Of a DNA stretch of 64,000 nt, positions 36,948 to 47,570 are shown one piece after another. This stretch comes from Pocillopora verrucosa (taxonomy: Eukaryota > Cnidaria > Anthozoa > Scleractinia > Pocilloporidae). The notes beneath the pieces are model-generated. The model made no database searches, was not told the DNA's origin, and worked only from the letters and a program-made list of their open reading frames with translations. A program made the translations under genes and the position numbers. Every line of letters starts with the position of its first letter. Position 1 is the stretch's first letter. The DNA is taken from the NCBI RefSeq assembly GCF_036669915.1, contig NC_089312.1:25020791-25084790 (forward strand), in the 5' to 3' direction.

Positions 36948-37964
36948 TTACTTCTTGCTCTCAGCAAAAGCAACTACTGGTTGACTTACATGAACTGTCC
37001 GATTTGTAGTACATGACGAAAACAAGCTAGCCAGTTCTCTCCTAAAAACTGGATTCCTTATTCCATACACCATTGGGTTGCACATACTGTTCGCGTAACC
37101 TAACAACAGTGTACCAACGTCTACCGCTCTTGGAAGTGGGTTTAAATAGTAAACGTCCAAAAACATGGTCATTACAAATGGTGCCCAACAAGCCATGAAA
37201 CAGGCAACAACAATTAATAAAGTATTGGTGAGCTTAATTTCATCTTGCGACATCTTGAAGACCGTTTTATTTCTTTCACGACGCCAAATGCATACGGTCG
37301 CATGCTCTCTTTCCGTGCCTAATTCTTCGTTTTCACGAATGTTACCTCTTTGTTGATTTACCCGCCGCGCAGCCTCCCTCGTAAACTTTAAGATATTATA
37401 GTAAGAGAGAGACATCGCGATAAGTGGACCACAAAAACATATGACCATCATGAAATACATGTAAAAAACATTAGAAGGCCAAGATACAAAGCAGTAAGAT
37501 TTCCCGGGAATATAACGATATTCCGCCCAGCCAAACAACGGTGGGACGGATAACAACACAGATATTAACCACACGACTGCGGCAAACAAAGCCGACTTCT
37601 TCGTTGTGAACGTGATGGAGTATGTCTTCCACTGTACTACGTAATAGTATCTGTTAATGGCTATCATAGCAAGCGACATCACTGATGAAACAAACGAAAG
37701 CATCGTGATGAATCCAAAGAAAACGCAGGCAGTATTTCCAAAAATCCAACGTTCTTTGATGATAGTGACCACAGTTATAGGCATGTTTAACATGGACACG
37801 AGTAAATCAGCAAATGCAAGATTGAGAAGAAAACCATTGGAGATGGTGCGAAGATGCTTCTTTCGAGTGAAGACAAAAAATAAAGTAGCATTTCCTAAAG
37901 AGGAAACTCCACAGATAAAACTGAGAACTATGGCCTCGATGATCGTGCTCACCTTTTGAGTCAT
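36948..37964 (-). CDS. class A GPCR, melatonin-receptor-like (paralogue 1)
   Basis: A complete single-exon receptor of 338 aa with seven membrane helices and a very short N terminus. Landmarks: GN in helix 1 (SSLGNATLFF), NLAFADLL in helix 2, a cysteine at the top of helix 3 (TACVFFGF) with its partner in loop 2 (KSYCFVSW), NRYYYVV in place of DRY, ACWAPF in helix 6, and NPMVYGIRN in helix 7. There is no helix-7 lysine at the opsin position, so it is not an opsin. NRY-type helix 3 ends are known in melatonin receptors, to which cnidarian receptors of this kind are often compared; the ligand cannot be told. It is one of three paralogues on this strand. From about 37501 to 37855 its DNA is nearly identical to paralogue 3, while both ends differ. 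Confidence 0.85.
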   Translation of the reverse strand: MTQKVSTIIEAIVLSFICGVSSLGNATLFFVFTRKKHLRTISNGFLLNLAFADLLVSMLNMPITVVTIIKERWIFGNTACVFFGFITMLSFVSSVMSLAMIAINRYYYVVQWKTYSITFTTKKSALFAAVVWLISVLLSVPPLFGWAEYRYIPGKSYCFVSWPSNVFYMYFMMVICFCGPLIAMSLSYYNILKFTREAARRVNQQRGNIRENEELGTEREHATVCIWRRERNKTVFKMSQDEIKLTNTLLIVVACFMACWAPFVMTMFLDVYYLNPLPRAVDVGTLLLGYANSMCNPMVYGIRNPVFRRELASLFSSCTTNRTVHVSQPVVAFAESKK

Positions 37965-39886
37965 TTTTCGTTCATTAAACTCAAATTGTTAGTGTTTAAA
38001 GATAAATCTTCTTTATGCAAGTCGCCAGCTGACGTAAATTAAGGCAATATGAAAATGAGCGCCAAATAAAATTAATGATGGTTTGCTCAGGTTGATTCTT
38101 AAATTTGATTCGTAATTCATTACATTGTTCCTTCTGTATCGTTTAACCTGTTATCCAGTAAAAAGTAAAATTTTCGAATGGTTTTGTAAGGTAGAATAGC
38201 CATCTCTCACAATAGGATATTTCAGCATCTTCCATTAAGGCAGTTAAATATTGGCGTGGCGGTGTCTTCGGGCGGTGAACGATTGAAATATGTCAGAATG
38301 CACACTCAGTGTGTTGATTCACGATTATGATACCGAGCAAAGTTTCCGCCCACCAAATAAAGACTTTCTAAAAATAATTGGTGAATATTATAATCGTTTC
38401 AGGTCTAGCTTTGCAGTCTCCAGATGCAAAACCATATCTTATGAGTCGTTCATAAAAGATTAACGATCCCCTTTGAATACACATACGTCACATGATAATT
38501 GGATTTATGTGAAATTCAAACACTTCAACTGGGCCAGTTGTTTCCGACGTTTTTGCGAGTAATTTCCGAACTCCATTAATTCGAAAATCCGGCTTTGTCT
38601 TACATCATGTAGGTTTCTATCGGAAAATGAATAACCTTACAAAACACACCGATTCAAAATTTTTGGAAGAAAAATAAGAAATAAAATGGATGGCGAATCG
38701 ACTAAAAAATTTATTCCACATTCCGGATTGCGCCTTCATTTTGAGATTTAGATAGAAGATCACATGATCTTCAGTCTTTGGACAGCGTATATTGTTCAGG
38801 TTGTGTCCTTTAAAAATTTGGCCGAGTTTTCCAGATCTATGCCTTTGGAGAAAGTTTAAACTTTTCCTGAATTTTTGCCCTTTTGGCATCCTATTTAGTT
38901 TGCAATGCTGTGGGGTTATATTTTCTATAAAAACCAGCAAAGTTAGAAAACTTCGAGTACAATCTAAACACTGTAACGAGCGAAATATGAACAAATATGC
39001 ACACGCAAACTCTTCTAGAGTAAAAAAGTTTACAATACGGAGTTTTCTACAATAAAAAAAAAAAAGCCACGGAGGACTTTTCCGTGTTTCCATAACTTCA
39101 TCTAAACACACGGGGGTACTGGGTGCATTCAAGAAAATTATGTAAACCCGAGACGTGGACAACTTTGCATAATGTAGGCAAGCTGGCAAGCTGCCGGTGT
39201 GTTCAGTCATTTTCTCTCTCCGTGGTCCATTTGGGGGCCAAAATAAACCCCTCTGATCAAGGATCTAAAAGGTCTCGATTATAGTAACCCATAGTCTATC
39301 CGTCAATGTTCGATAATTCTTTTTCACTACGTAAACGAAACATGGCAGACTCCATTATCTCATGCTTGCTGAGCAGGTGCTCCTCGGAATTATTATATTG
39401 AATAACTTCAATTAGTTAATGATTTTGTTAAATTACTCCGATCCAAAAGAAATATTTTTGCGACTGAATTGGATCTCATCTACATAAAACTACTTGACTA
39501 AAATTTTAAAAAAGTCAGAGCTCTTTCGCTCTGAAGAAGGGCTAACGCTCGAAACGTCAGCTTTTAAACACTTCACGGTGGTCTATTTACATTATCTCCT
39601 CGATCGTATTGTGGGCGCGAACTCAGTTCTTTTATTACAATCAATAATTGCCAGACGGATCTCAGATCTGCCGTAGCCTAATTTGCATAAAGTTTTTCGG
39701 AGGACAAAGCTCGTCATGAGGCTCCTCAACCGACGCAGCACCACAGATTCTTTAGAAACTTACCCCCTTTAAAATGAAACATTGTTTACTGCTAACCCTA
39801 AGCAATTCAGGCTTTCCATTTAGGATGGGTAAAATTTATCTGCTTCTTTCCTCCTAAAGTCCTTCCTTCGACGAGAAATTCAAATG
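37965..39886. other. spacer between GPCR paralogues 1 and 2
   Basis: It contains a partial copy of the hammerhead-like repeat (39.52-39.79 kb). A 197-codon open frame at 38617-39210 on the minus strand has no recognisable domain and is not called a gene. Confidence 0.5.
39520..39785. repeat. rearranged copy of the hammerhead-like repeat
   Basis: CTGAAGA at 39531 is followed by AGGGCTAACGCTCGAAACGT and a CACTTCACGGTGG block on the plus strand. About 150 bp on, the outer block GACGCAGCACCACAG...AGAAACTTACCCC appears in reverse. The same parts occur at 42.1 kb in normal order. Confidence 0.75.
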
Positions 39887-40963
39887 TTAAGAAAGAGAAG
39901 ATGAAGCAGTCTCTTTGGATGATGAGGCGAGGTGTGGTAATTCAGACACTCCCATTTTCTTTGCAGTTCTGATCTTGGATGAAGCTCTCCTTTTAGATGG
40001 GTAAGGTATGTTCCCTACAGAAACTCTTTGAAGTCTTCGGCAGATCGTAAAGACTTGAATAAGTTCCCTTCGAAACGTTTGATTCCTTATCCCATACACA
40101 ACAGGGTTGCACATGCTGTTGGCATAACCAAGCAACAGTGTGCTGATATCAATTGATCTTGGGATGCGTGATGATGGTAAGTAGACATCTATAAACATGG
40201 TGACAGCAAAAGGCGCCCAACAACCGACGAAACATGCAACAACGATCACTAAAGTATTGGTGATTTTGACTTCCTCTTGAGAAGTTCCTATACGTCTTCT
40301 GTTTTCCTCCATTTTTTTACTCGCATCCTCGATCACGTTGTTTTCCCTATGTCGATGCATCTGCTGCTTAGCTCGCCTGGTAAATTTTAGAATTTTGATA
40401 TATGTTATACATATAACAGTTAGAGGGCCGAAGAAGCATATAATAAGCATAAAATACATATAGTAAACATCAGAAGGCCAGAATACGAAACAGAAAGATT
40501 TCCCAGAAATAAAATCATATTTTCCCCAGCCTAACAGTGGTGGAATGGATAATGACACAGATGTTATCCACACGCTTCCCACGAACAGGAGGGATTTTTT
40601 TGGCGTAAAATTAGTTGAGTAGTTTTTCCATTGCACCACGTAATAATATCTATTGATAGCTATCATAGCCAACGACATCACTGATGAAACAAACGAAAGC
40701 ATCGTGATGAATCCGAAGAACACGCAGGCAGTATCTCCAAAAATCCAACTTTCGTTGATAATGGTGACCACAGTTATAGGCATGTTTAACATGGATACGA
40801 GCAAATCAGCAAATGCGAGATTGAGAAGAAAACCATTGGAGATGGTGCGAAGCGTTCTCTTCCTCAAGAGTATCACAAACAAAATGATATTTACAAAAAC
40901 AGACGCTACACATATAACAACGAGAATGGTGGCCTCGATGATTGCACTTGATTTAAGCGTCAT
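39887..40963 (-). CDS. class A GPCR, melatonin-receptor-like (paralogue 2)
   Basis: A single-exon receptor of 358 aa, the most diverged of the three paralogues. It has NLAFADLL (helix 2), TACVFFGF (helix 3 cysteine), NRYYYVV, KSFCFVFW (loop 2 cysteine), GCWAPF (helix 6) and NPVVYGIRN (helix 7), then a long basic, Ser-rich tail ending KETASSSLS. Helices 2-3 are almost identical to those of paralogues 1 and 3, while helix 1, helix 4 and the tail differ clearly. The third loop is rich in Arg, His and Glu, as expected for G-protein coupling. Ligand unknown. Confidence 0.85.
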   Translation of the reverse strand: MTLKSSAIIEATILVVICVASVFVNIILFVILLRKRTLRTISNGFLLNLAFADLLVSMLNMPITVVTIINESWIFGDTACVFFGFITMLSFVSSVMSLAMIAINRYYYVVQWKNYSTNFTPKKSLLFVGSVWITSVSLSIPPLLGWGKYDFISGKSFCFVFWPSDVYYMYFMLIICFFGPLTVICITYIKILKFTRRAKQQMHRHRENNVIEDASKKMEENRRRIGTSQEEVKITNTLVIVVACFVGCWAPFAVTMFIDVYLPSSRIPRSIDISTLLLGYANSMCNPVVYGIRNQTFRRELIQVFTICRRLQRVSVGNIPYPSKRRASSKIRTAKKMGVSELPHLASSSKETASSSLS

Positions 40964-42054
40964 TTTTGAACATTAAAACTATCAAAGCATGTCAGAGTAA
41001 CACCGTTTGAGATGTTTGTTTCTGAACGTGTTTCATACGTGGATTTATATAGAGCTAATCAATATTTATGGGGTTTTTATCATGGTACTTGCCTCCTGCC
41101 AGACTCTATTATTCAATTAAACTTTCCATGGAGCAAAATGAGGCCTTGACAATAGTAATTCATTTGGCGAAAAATTATGTAAATATTTTTCACTTCTCCA
41201 CTGGCGTAAGCATAAGGAATTATAAATTTTTTTCAATATCTTCCCATCGTAGAAATTTCGTTTTAGCTAAGAACAGAAATAAAAATGCAGCCAGACTCAA
41301 AAACTTGTCCGCTTTTTTATACTGTGCACTAATTACCACTTCGGTGAGGTATCTCTTTGTTACCCCGTTTTTCCTGAATACGTCTCTTAGAATAGGCGAT
41401 CGCCAACAAATAACGCCCTCACACTACATGTGTTTTAAACTCTTACTCTGAGCGAAAAAATGGCGAAGAAGCGTAAAAAGATCATTTGATATGTATACAT
41501 TGCTGTAGACCAGCCACCTCAAATAGCCTTATATATCAACATTATTATCTCCCTTGAATGAAAGTTAAAGCTGGAGGCAAACAGACAACAACATGGTAAT
41601 GTAAATCTATCAAATTAAATACAGGAAGGCACTGATGAATAAACATCATTGCCTGACAAAGACTCAGAATAACAAATAACCAATCGATGCATTGCTGGTG
41701 GCGAGTTTCATTTTTTTTCTCAGCTACATGCACTTATAAATACTCTCTCATTAAGTGGGAATATTACGTTCAGTTGTTCTCGAAAAAATGTCTCTTTATG
41801 AACCTGCTCTGTGAGGTGAGCTAGGTGTGGTTGTTACGCATCTCGATGGTTGTTACGCATCTATCACTTTAAAAGCCAAGCTATCATTTCATCACATTTT
41901 TACCTCCATAATTATGAATTATAAATGAAATGATGACACTGAATGTGTTTTGCGACCTTTTGACATTAAACTTTTCAAATTCACAAATTGTCTCCAAATG
42001 CAGTAATCTTATAACTACATGTGCCGCTATTTTGAATATTGTTTAGCAACCTGG
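40964..42054. other. intergenic upstream of GPCR paralogue 2
   Basis: No supported gene. TATATAG near 41046 lies about 80 bp upstream of the receptor ATG but cannot be assigned with confidence. Confidence 0.4.
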
Positions 42055-42065
42055 CCGCTTATAAA

Positions 42066-42069
42066 TAAA

Positions 42070-42114
<45 letters not shown>

Positions 42115-42237
42115 TATAGCAGGTAAGTTAGTGTTAACAATCGCTCTGACGAAGGGCTAATGCTCGAAACGTCAGCTTTTTTACTCTTTACGGTGGCTAA
42201 TTTACGTTTTCAACCCAGTTGTTAACACTAAATTACT
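42066..42237 (+). repeat. complete copy of the hammerhead-like repeat
   Basis: The 172-bp unit starts GGGGTAAGTTTCTAAAG. An outer stem GTAAGTTAGTGTTAACA pairs with TGTTAACACTAAATTAC. Inside are CTGACGA (42146), the hairpin GGGC-TAAT-GCTC, GAAAC, and ACTCTTTACGGTGGC. Sister copies are at 4.2, 39.5 and 54.6 kb. Confidence 0.85.
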
Positions 42238-42474
42238 GGCCGCTTATACTTGACTTGATAAAGTTGTACTCCTTTTTATTCCCATCTCCTAGCGATCTTC
42301 TGAAACAACAATGAGAAATTTAACTTAAATAATGACATTTTTCTACGATGATCATCCCAGCAGTAGTTTACATGACTAGAACCTCAACCGTCTTCGACCA
42401 GGGTACTAAATTGCTTCCAATTGGTACCTCAAAGCGCGATAAGTGGGTAATGTGTATATCCCTTAATTTACCAA

Positions 42475-42492
42475 CTACGCATATATGCGTAG
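42475..42492. repeat. perfect 18-bp palindrome
   Basis: CTACGCATATATGCGTAG reads the same on both strands. It lies about 190 bp upstream of the piggyBac reading frame and might belong to that element's 5' region, but this is not shown. Confidence 0.7.
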
Positions 42493-42681
42493 AAATATAC
42501 GACGTGATTTTAACGCGCAATTGTGGTGAATTATTGGGGCTTGGGCACTGGTGTTTCATTTCTAATGACTTAACATAAATTACAGTTTGAGGCAGTGAAA
42601 GAAATTGGCCGATTTGGCGAGTTGTATTAAAGAATTTGGAAATTTAAATTTCGAGTGTGTATTGTCTGTGGTTTTTTAAAA

Positions 42682-44515
42682 ATGGCGGCGTGCGAAATAT
42701 CTCCTGAAGCATTCTGTGCGACTAGAAGCGATGAAAACGATGTGGGAATCGAATTTATCGACGAAGACAATTTACCTTTGGCTTGTATCAGTGTTTTGGA
42801 GAATCCCGAGTCAGAAGAAGAGATTGACTCCGATGATTTGGCAAAATCTAGCGGGGATGAGTCAGAAGAACTGGAAAGTGAACAAGATGAAGACCCAGGG
42901 GAGGAAGAAGAAGTATCGGCATAGAGCGAAGAAATAACGAGAAGGGATGATATTGATTTCCGTGAACTCGTAGGATTGGCAGCAAATGTAAACATTAGAT
43001 CTTTGACATCAAGCAAAGGGTTTTTTGATCTGTTCTTCACTGCTCAGGTATGGGAGTTGTTAGTTGCTCAGACTAATCTGTATGCGAATCAGAAACGAGG
43101 AGCTGCAGAAAAGTCTGTGTGGTATCCAGTGTCTGTGGAAGAAATGAAAGGTTGGGTTGCCATTTATTTGTGTATGGGAATTATTAACAAGCCAAATATC
43201 CCTTCCTACTGGAGTACTGACCCCATGCTGTCCACCCCATTCTTTGGTGCCACTATGTCAAGAACAAGATTTCTTCAAATTCTACGCTATCTTCACTTTG
43301 CTGATAATTCCCTGGTTCCCAGGCCTGATTCACCAGATTTTAACGAGTTGTACAAAATTCAGCCTCTGCTGGATCTGATTATACCAAGGTTTAGGGCAGT
43401 TTACAGTCCTGAGAGGCAACTTGCTGTCGATGAGACCTTGATAAAATTCAAAGGGAAAGTTTATTTTAGGCAATTCATCCCCATTAAACCAGGCAGGTTT
43501 GGAATCAAGGCATTTACATTGGCTGGATCAACTAGTGGCTATGTTCTAGGAAGCAAGATATACACTGGAAAGGAAACCAATGTAGTCCAGAAAGATCTAG
43601 GAAAAAGGGCTGTTATGTCATTGATGGAACCTTTCCTTGACAAAGGCTACTATGTGTTTATGGATAATCATTACACATCTGTTGGGTTATTTGAGGAATT
43701 AGAGGGAAGGAAAACTCTGGCTTGTGGCACTGTGAGGTCTAACAGGCTAGGCCTGCCCAAGGACATTTGTGATGTGAAGTCAAGCAAGGTTAAAAGTCTG
43801 AAAAGAGGAGAGTCCCTTTACAGACAGAAAGGTAATTTAACTTGCATGACATGGCGTGACAGAAAACCTGTCAGTTTCTTAGGCACTGTACCCACAAGTG
43901 AAGATGATTCTGGTGTTGTGGAAAGGTCAGTGAAGGTAAAAGGCCACTGGGTGAAGCAAAACTTTGCCTGGCCTGGTATTGTTAGCCTCTATAATACTTA
44001 CATAGGAGGTTTTGATGTCTCTGATCAGAGAGTCAGCTCATATGCAAGGCTAATGAGAGGTGCTGTGTGGTATTATAAGTTTTTTTTTATATATCATAGA
44101 AGTGTGTGTTTCAAATGCATACATTTTGGAGAGAAAATCTCCATGTCATACCAATAGAACTGCTTTAGACTTCAGAAAGTCATTGATAAGTGACTTCATT
44201 GAAGGAAAGTCCTTCAGAAGGGACACTCAAATGTGGCCATCACCCAATTCTGAAATTAGATTTAATCAAGAACACTTTCACCACCTGGTAATCAATGACA
44301 AAAGATCTACTTGCAAGGTTCACTTACAGTGTGTAGATACCTTTTATAGCTGTGCAGTGCGTGGAATACGCATGTGCCTGGAGCCCTGTTTCCTCAGATG
44401 TCACACATTGAGGGACTTCTATTTCAATGATGAAGATCTTGAAGGCCCCAGATGTCTGAAAGAAGGAGGAGAGAGGCCTCGCACCAGCGGAAGAGGAAGA
44501 GTTCTCCAAAATTGA
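42682..44515 (+). pseudogene. piggyBac transposase, broken by one stop and one frameshift
   Basis: A piggyBac-derived DDE transposase. The ATG at 42682 opens an acidic N-terminal region rich in Glu, Asp and Ser. An in-frame TAG at 42922-42924 interrupts it, and the same frame then continues to about 44080. The catalytic aspartates are visible in VDETLIKFKG (codon at 43429), FMDNHYTS (43663) and GFDVSDQ (44014). A run of nine T at 44080-44088 shifts the frame; the next frame carries the expected C-terminal part, ending in a cysteine-rich zinc-binding region (CKVHLQC...C...CLEPCFLRC) and stopping at 44515. With only two lesions the element is young. Terminal inverted repeats and TTAA duplications were not located with confidence. 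Confidence 0.9.
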
Positions 44516-45809
44516 ACATGCATGGACAAATGTGATAATTGAAAAGAAATAACAAAGGCAAAGTGATATATGAGACAATGAAAGTGACTTACTCTAAGAC
44601 TTTCTCAAGATTAGATTTTGTTACTAATAGGATAATTCATGCCATTACAATAATCTTAATGGGTCAAATTTGTGTGCAGAGAAGTGTTTTTAACCCTCAA
44701 AATGATATTTTCAATGTGTGAAGATCATGGTTTGTTTTAGAAAAAGCAATAGTTCTGAAATTTATTTGCTACAGGATTCTTTCAATTAGTCCTTCTTGAA
44801 ACTTCCAATAATTACGCTAATTATGCATGTCGTGACGTCATCATATGATGTGTATCCCATAATAAGTTAAATAAATTGATAGAAAATTTTCCACTGGTTA
44901 TGAACATATATGGTCATATGGGGCTTTATTAAAAAGAAATTGATCTACAACTGATTTTGTAAACATCACTCGGGTTTCTCCAAAAAAAGTAACATACCCG
45001 TGGCATGTCAAGGGATATGTAGTGCGAGTTTGAAGTGAGAATAAAATGGTTTTTGGAGCCGAAAAGTATCCTTTAAAAGGGCGATCGACCATCTAAGGTG
45101 TAGTGTATTAGATTTGTGAAAAAGCTGTAATTATGAAAAGTGTTAGTTTTCATTATGAGTGACTTGGGTTCACCGATATGATAAAGGAAAGTTTTGCCTC
45201 GGAGTCTCTTCGTCGACACCGCCTAGTTTGAGCATACTTGAATTAATGGTAAAAGGATAAGTAATAATTGGAAAAAAACACGCAAGATTCAAAAGATTTG
45301 TAGCTTACATAATCATTTCCATGTTTAATTGTGGAATCAATAGTTCCTTTTTGAGGGGTTATTACCATTCTATTGAATAGTGTAGAGTGTAAGTGATTTT
45401 AAAGGAAGCAATTAGCGCCGAGGTGGTAAAAGGATGTCATATCGAAAAAAAAGTGTTTGAACTGAACCATGAAGTTCAATGGGTGATTAGCTTGCTTTCA
45501 TCTACAACGACGAAAAATAGGGTACAATTGATTGGAAAACAGTTAAAATCACCAAAAAAGATGTAAAGTTGATCATTAGAGAGTGTTGTTGTGAATTATT
45601 AGTAAAGGTTCAACCTCACACAAGAGAATGTCAACAGTTGATCTTCTCTTGCTTCACAGGGTTAGTCTATTACTCTGCAAATTCATTACACGACAAGACA
45701 AGCATCAATAGCGTTAACACACAGCAAACCTACACGTGGCGATAATTTAGGTATTCCAGGAAGCCAATACAATAGTTGGCCACTTTCAGTAGAGGTTAGT
45801 TAACAATTC

Positions 45810-45902
45810 TTCACCGAAGTAGTAGTGAATAGTGGTGGATATTTACCGTGCTACGAAGTGGTGAGATAAATACCACCTCTTTACCAGCACTGGGGTGAAT
45901 AA
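45810..45902. repeat. foldback element
   Basis: TTCACCGAAGTAGTAGTGAA and TGGTGGATATTTACC on the left match, imperfectly and in reverse, GATAAATACCACCTC and CACTGGGGTGAATAA on the right. Together they form a hairpin of about 90 bp. Confidence 0.6.
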
Positions 45903-45920
45903 TTATTTTAGAGTTAAGGA

Positions 45921-45972
45921 ATGGACAATGTCAAGCGTGCGTTTATCCAACTCGGGATGCACGTGGGTAGTA

Positions 45973-46014
<42 letters not shown>

Positions 46015-46101
46015 CGATAGCATCTTTTAAGCTACCTTCGGGCTCTCCCAATTATCCACGTGCATCCCGAGTTGGATAAACGCACGCTTGACACTGTCCA
46101 T
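45921..46101. mobile_element. 181-bp foldback MITE with 46-bp near-perfect arms
   Basis: Arms 45921-45966 and 46056-46101 are complementary with one mismatch. Inner arms (GGGAGAGC...GAAGGTAGC and GCTACCTTCGGGCTCTCCC) continue the stem, so almost the whole element can fold into one hairpin. No coding capacity. Confidence 0.9.
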
Positions 46102-46394
46102 TGTTTTTCTAACATAGCGAGTCACTTTTCACGCTGAAAAGTCGCTTTTTCTTTATTGATTGAATTGAAAATTTTCTTAACCTTGCGGGTGCGGACGAAA
46201 AATAGAACGATTTTTTTTTTTCAAAACATTTATTTTTACACGCTTACATTTGCGAGTGACGAGATAAGCGTATCAAAATAACACACATAAGCCGTTCAGC
46301 TAAAACTATTTGACTCAGATGTCAAGGAAAAAGTTCCTTTAAAGTTTATTCATTCAAAATGATGCAGCCTTTAAAAAGTCTGGGGTTTTACAAG

Positions 46395-47160
46395 TCATTT
46401 TGAAGGGCTCGCCGAAGAGACAACGAGTAGCACATTCTGAATCGTGCAGTTTCTGAGAATGGAGTCGAAATTACACGACACTGGCCTCAAATGCTGGTTT
46501 TCTATAACTGTAGCAGACTGTTGATTGCTGAACCGAAACGTAAGCCGTGGACCTTGAATACGGCTGGAAAGGACTTCGCTGCATTGCAAAGGCTGAGCGG
46601 TCGAAGGACTTGTGTGTTGTGGTAAGCCGAGCTCTGCTTATTCCTATGGCCTGAAATCGCCATGATATGGCGGTTAAGGACTCCAGCATTCAACCAGAGG
46701 GTGATTGCTGTGGCACAGACCGAGTGGTTAATATAAACTCTTGACAGCTGAGCTGCTTGACCAATGTCCTTCGGTCGGCACACTGGATCGGAAGGCGCCC
46801 AGTTTCCGTTTGGATGTTTTTCTCATTGCACTATGGTGTCAATTACAAGAAAATAAGGTAATCCATCGATTTATTGTCAAAACATTGTATTTGTACTGTA
46901 TTTGAGACAGAACTTGTATCATCTGTTTATTTTCAATCATATAAGAAGAAAAAAGCTATCTAAAATTGGAACTCACCCTTGAACGTAGAAACGCACCTGT
47001 TAGCGCTTTTCTTGGTCTTGTTTTATTGTTTATCTTCGAGTATTTTTTTAAATCCCGCTCGGATAAATTTGCGAAACTAGTAGCACTTTCGCTTTGTTGA
47101 TGTTTAAACGCTTGCGATGTTTTTGTAACCATTTTAGACACGTCTTCTTAATCTTCAAAG
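46395..47160 (-). pseudogene. decayed tyrosine-recombinase-like (DUF3504 / Crypton-derived) gene
   Basis: The minus frame at 46502-46783 contains NRHIMAISGHRNKQSSAYH, the HxxxxxGH...S..Y end of a tyrosine recombinase as found in KIAA1958/ZMYM-type DUF3504 proteins. The following frame (46395-46589) reads RNCTIQNV, like the usual C-terminal tail of that family. A separate upstream frame (46956-47141), with SFANLSERDLKKYSK, may be the N-terminal region. The pieces sit in different frames, and the arm-domain arginine region is missing between them, so this is a dead copy. Confidence 0.55.
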
Positions 47161-47483
47161 TCATAAAGAAACCCTAGCTCAAATGTTGGGTTATTAGCAT
47201 CCATTATAATAGCTAAATTTAAGTTTTACTAAGAAAAAGTGCTGAAAAAATTTTTCGCTGGCAAGAAATTCACCGATAATGACGTCAGCCTGACCCATCC
47301 CTATGAACCATCCATTTCCATTTCCTTTTCATAAAATATTAGCCAATCAGAGCGCGCCTTACAATGTAACTATATTGTAATATATATCACACAGATACCC
47401 AAAAAAATATGTTAATTTCTTTCAATATACCAAAATATGGTCGGAAATTAAACTTTTGACGCATGATTTTGTCTCATAGGCTG

Positions 47484-47570
47484 CACAGGGGTGAATAATA
47501 CTTGCTATTCACCTCTGAATCAGCCAATCAGCGCGCGCGAAAAGTGCTATTCACTTGTGTGGTATATGCT
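47484..47570. repeat. short palindromic repeat related to the foldback at 45.8 kb
   Basis: GGTGAATAATACTTGCTATTCACC is self-complementary, and GCTATTCAC recurs beyond a GCGCGCGC core. It may mark the far side of the repeat cluster around the recombinase remnant. Confidence 0.45.

Noticed and set aside
37657-37959. Plus-strand open frame of about 100 codons, present opposite all three GPCR genes (also 40653-40976 and 49653-49976)
   Set aside because: It is the antisense shadow of the conserved receptor coding sequence; its conservation follows from the receptor frame.
38617-39210. A 197-codon open frame on the minus strand between GPCR paralogues 1 and 2
   Set aside because: No domain, signal peptide or family resemblance is visible, its composition looks like surrounding non-coding DNA, and one frame of this length is not surprising in 64 kb.
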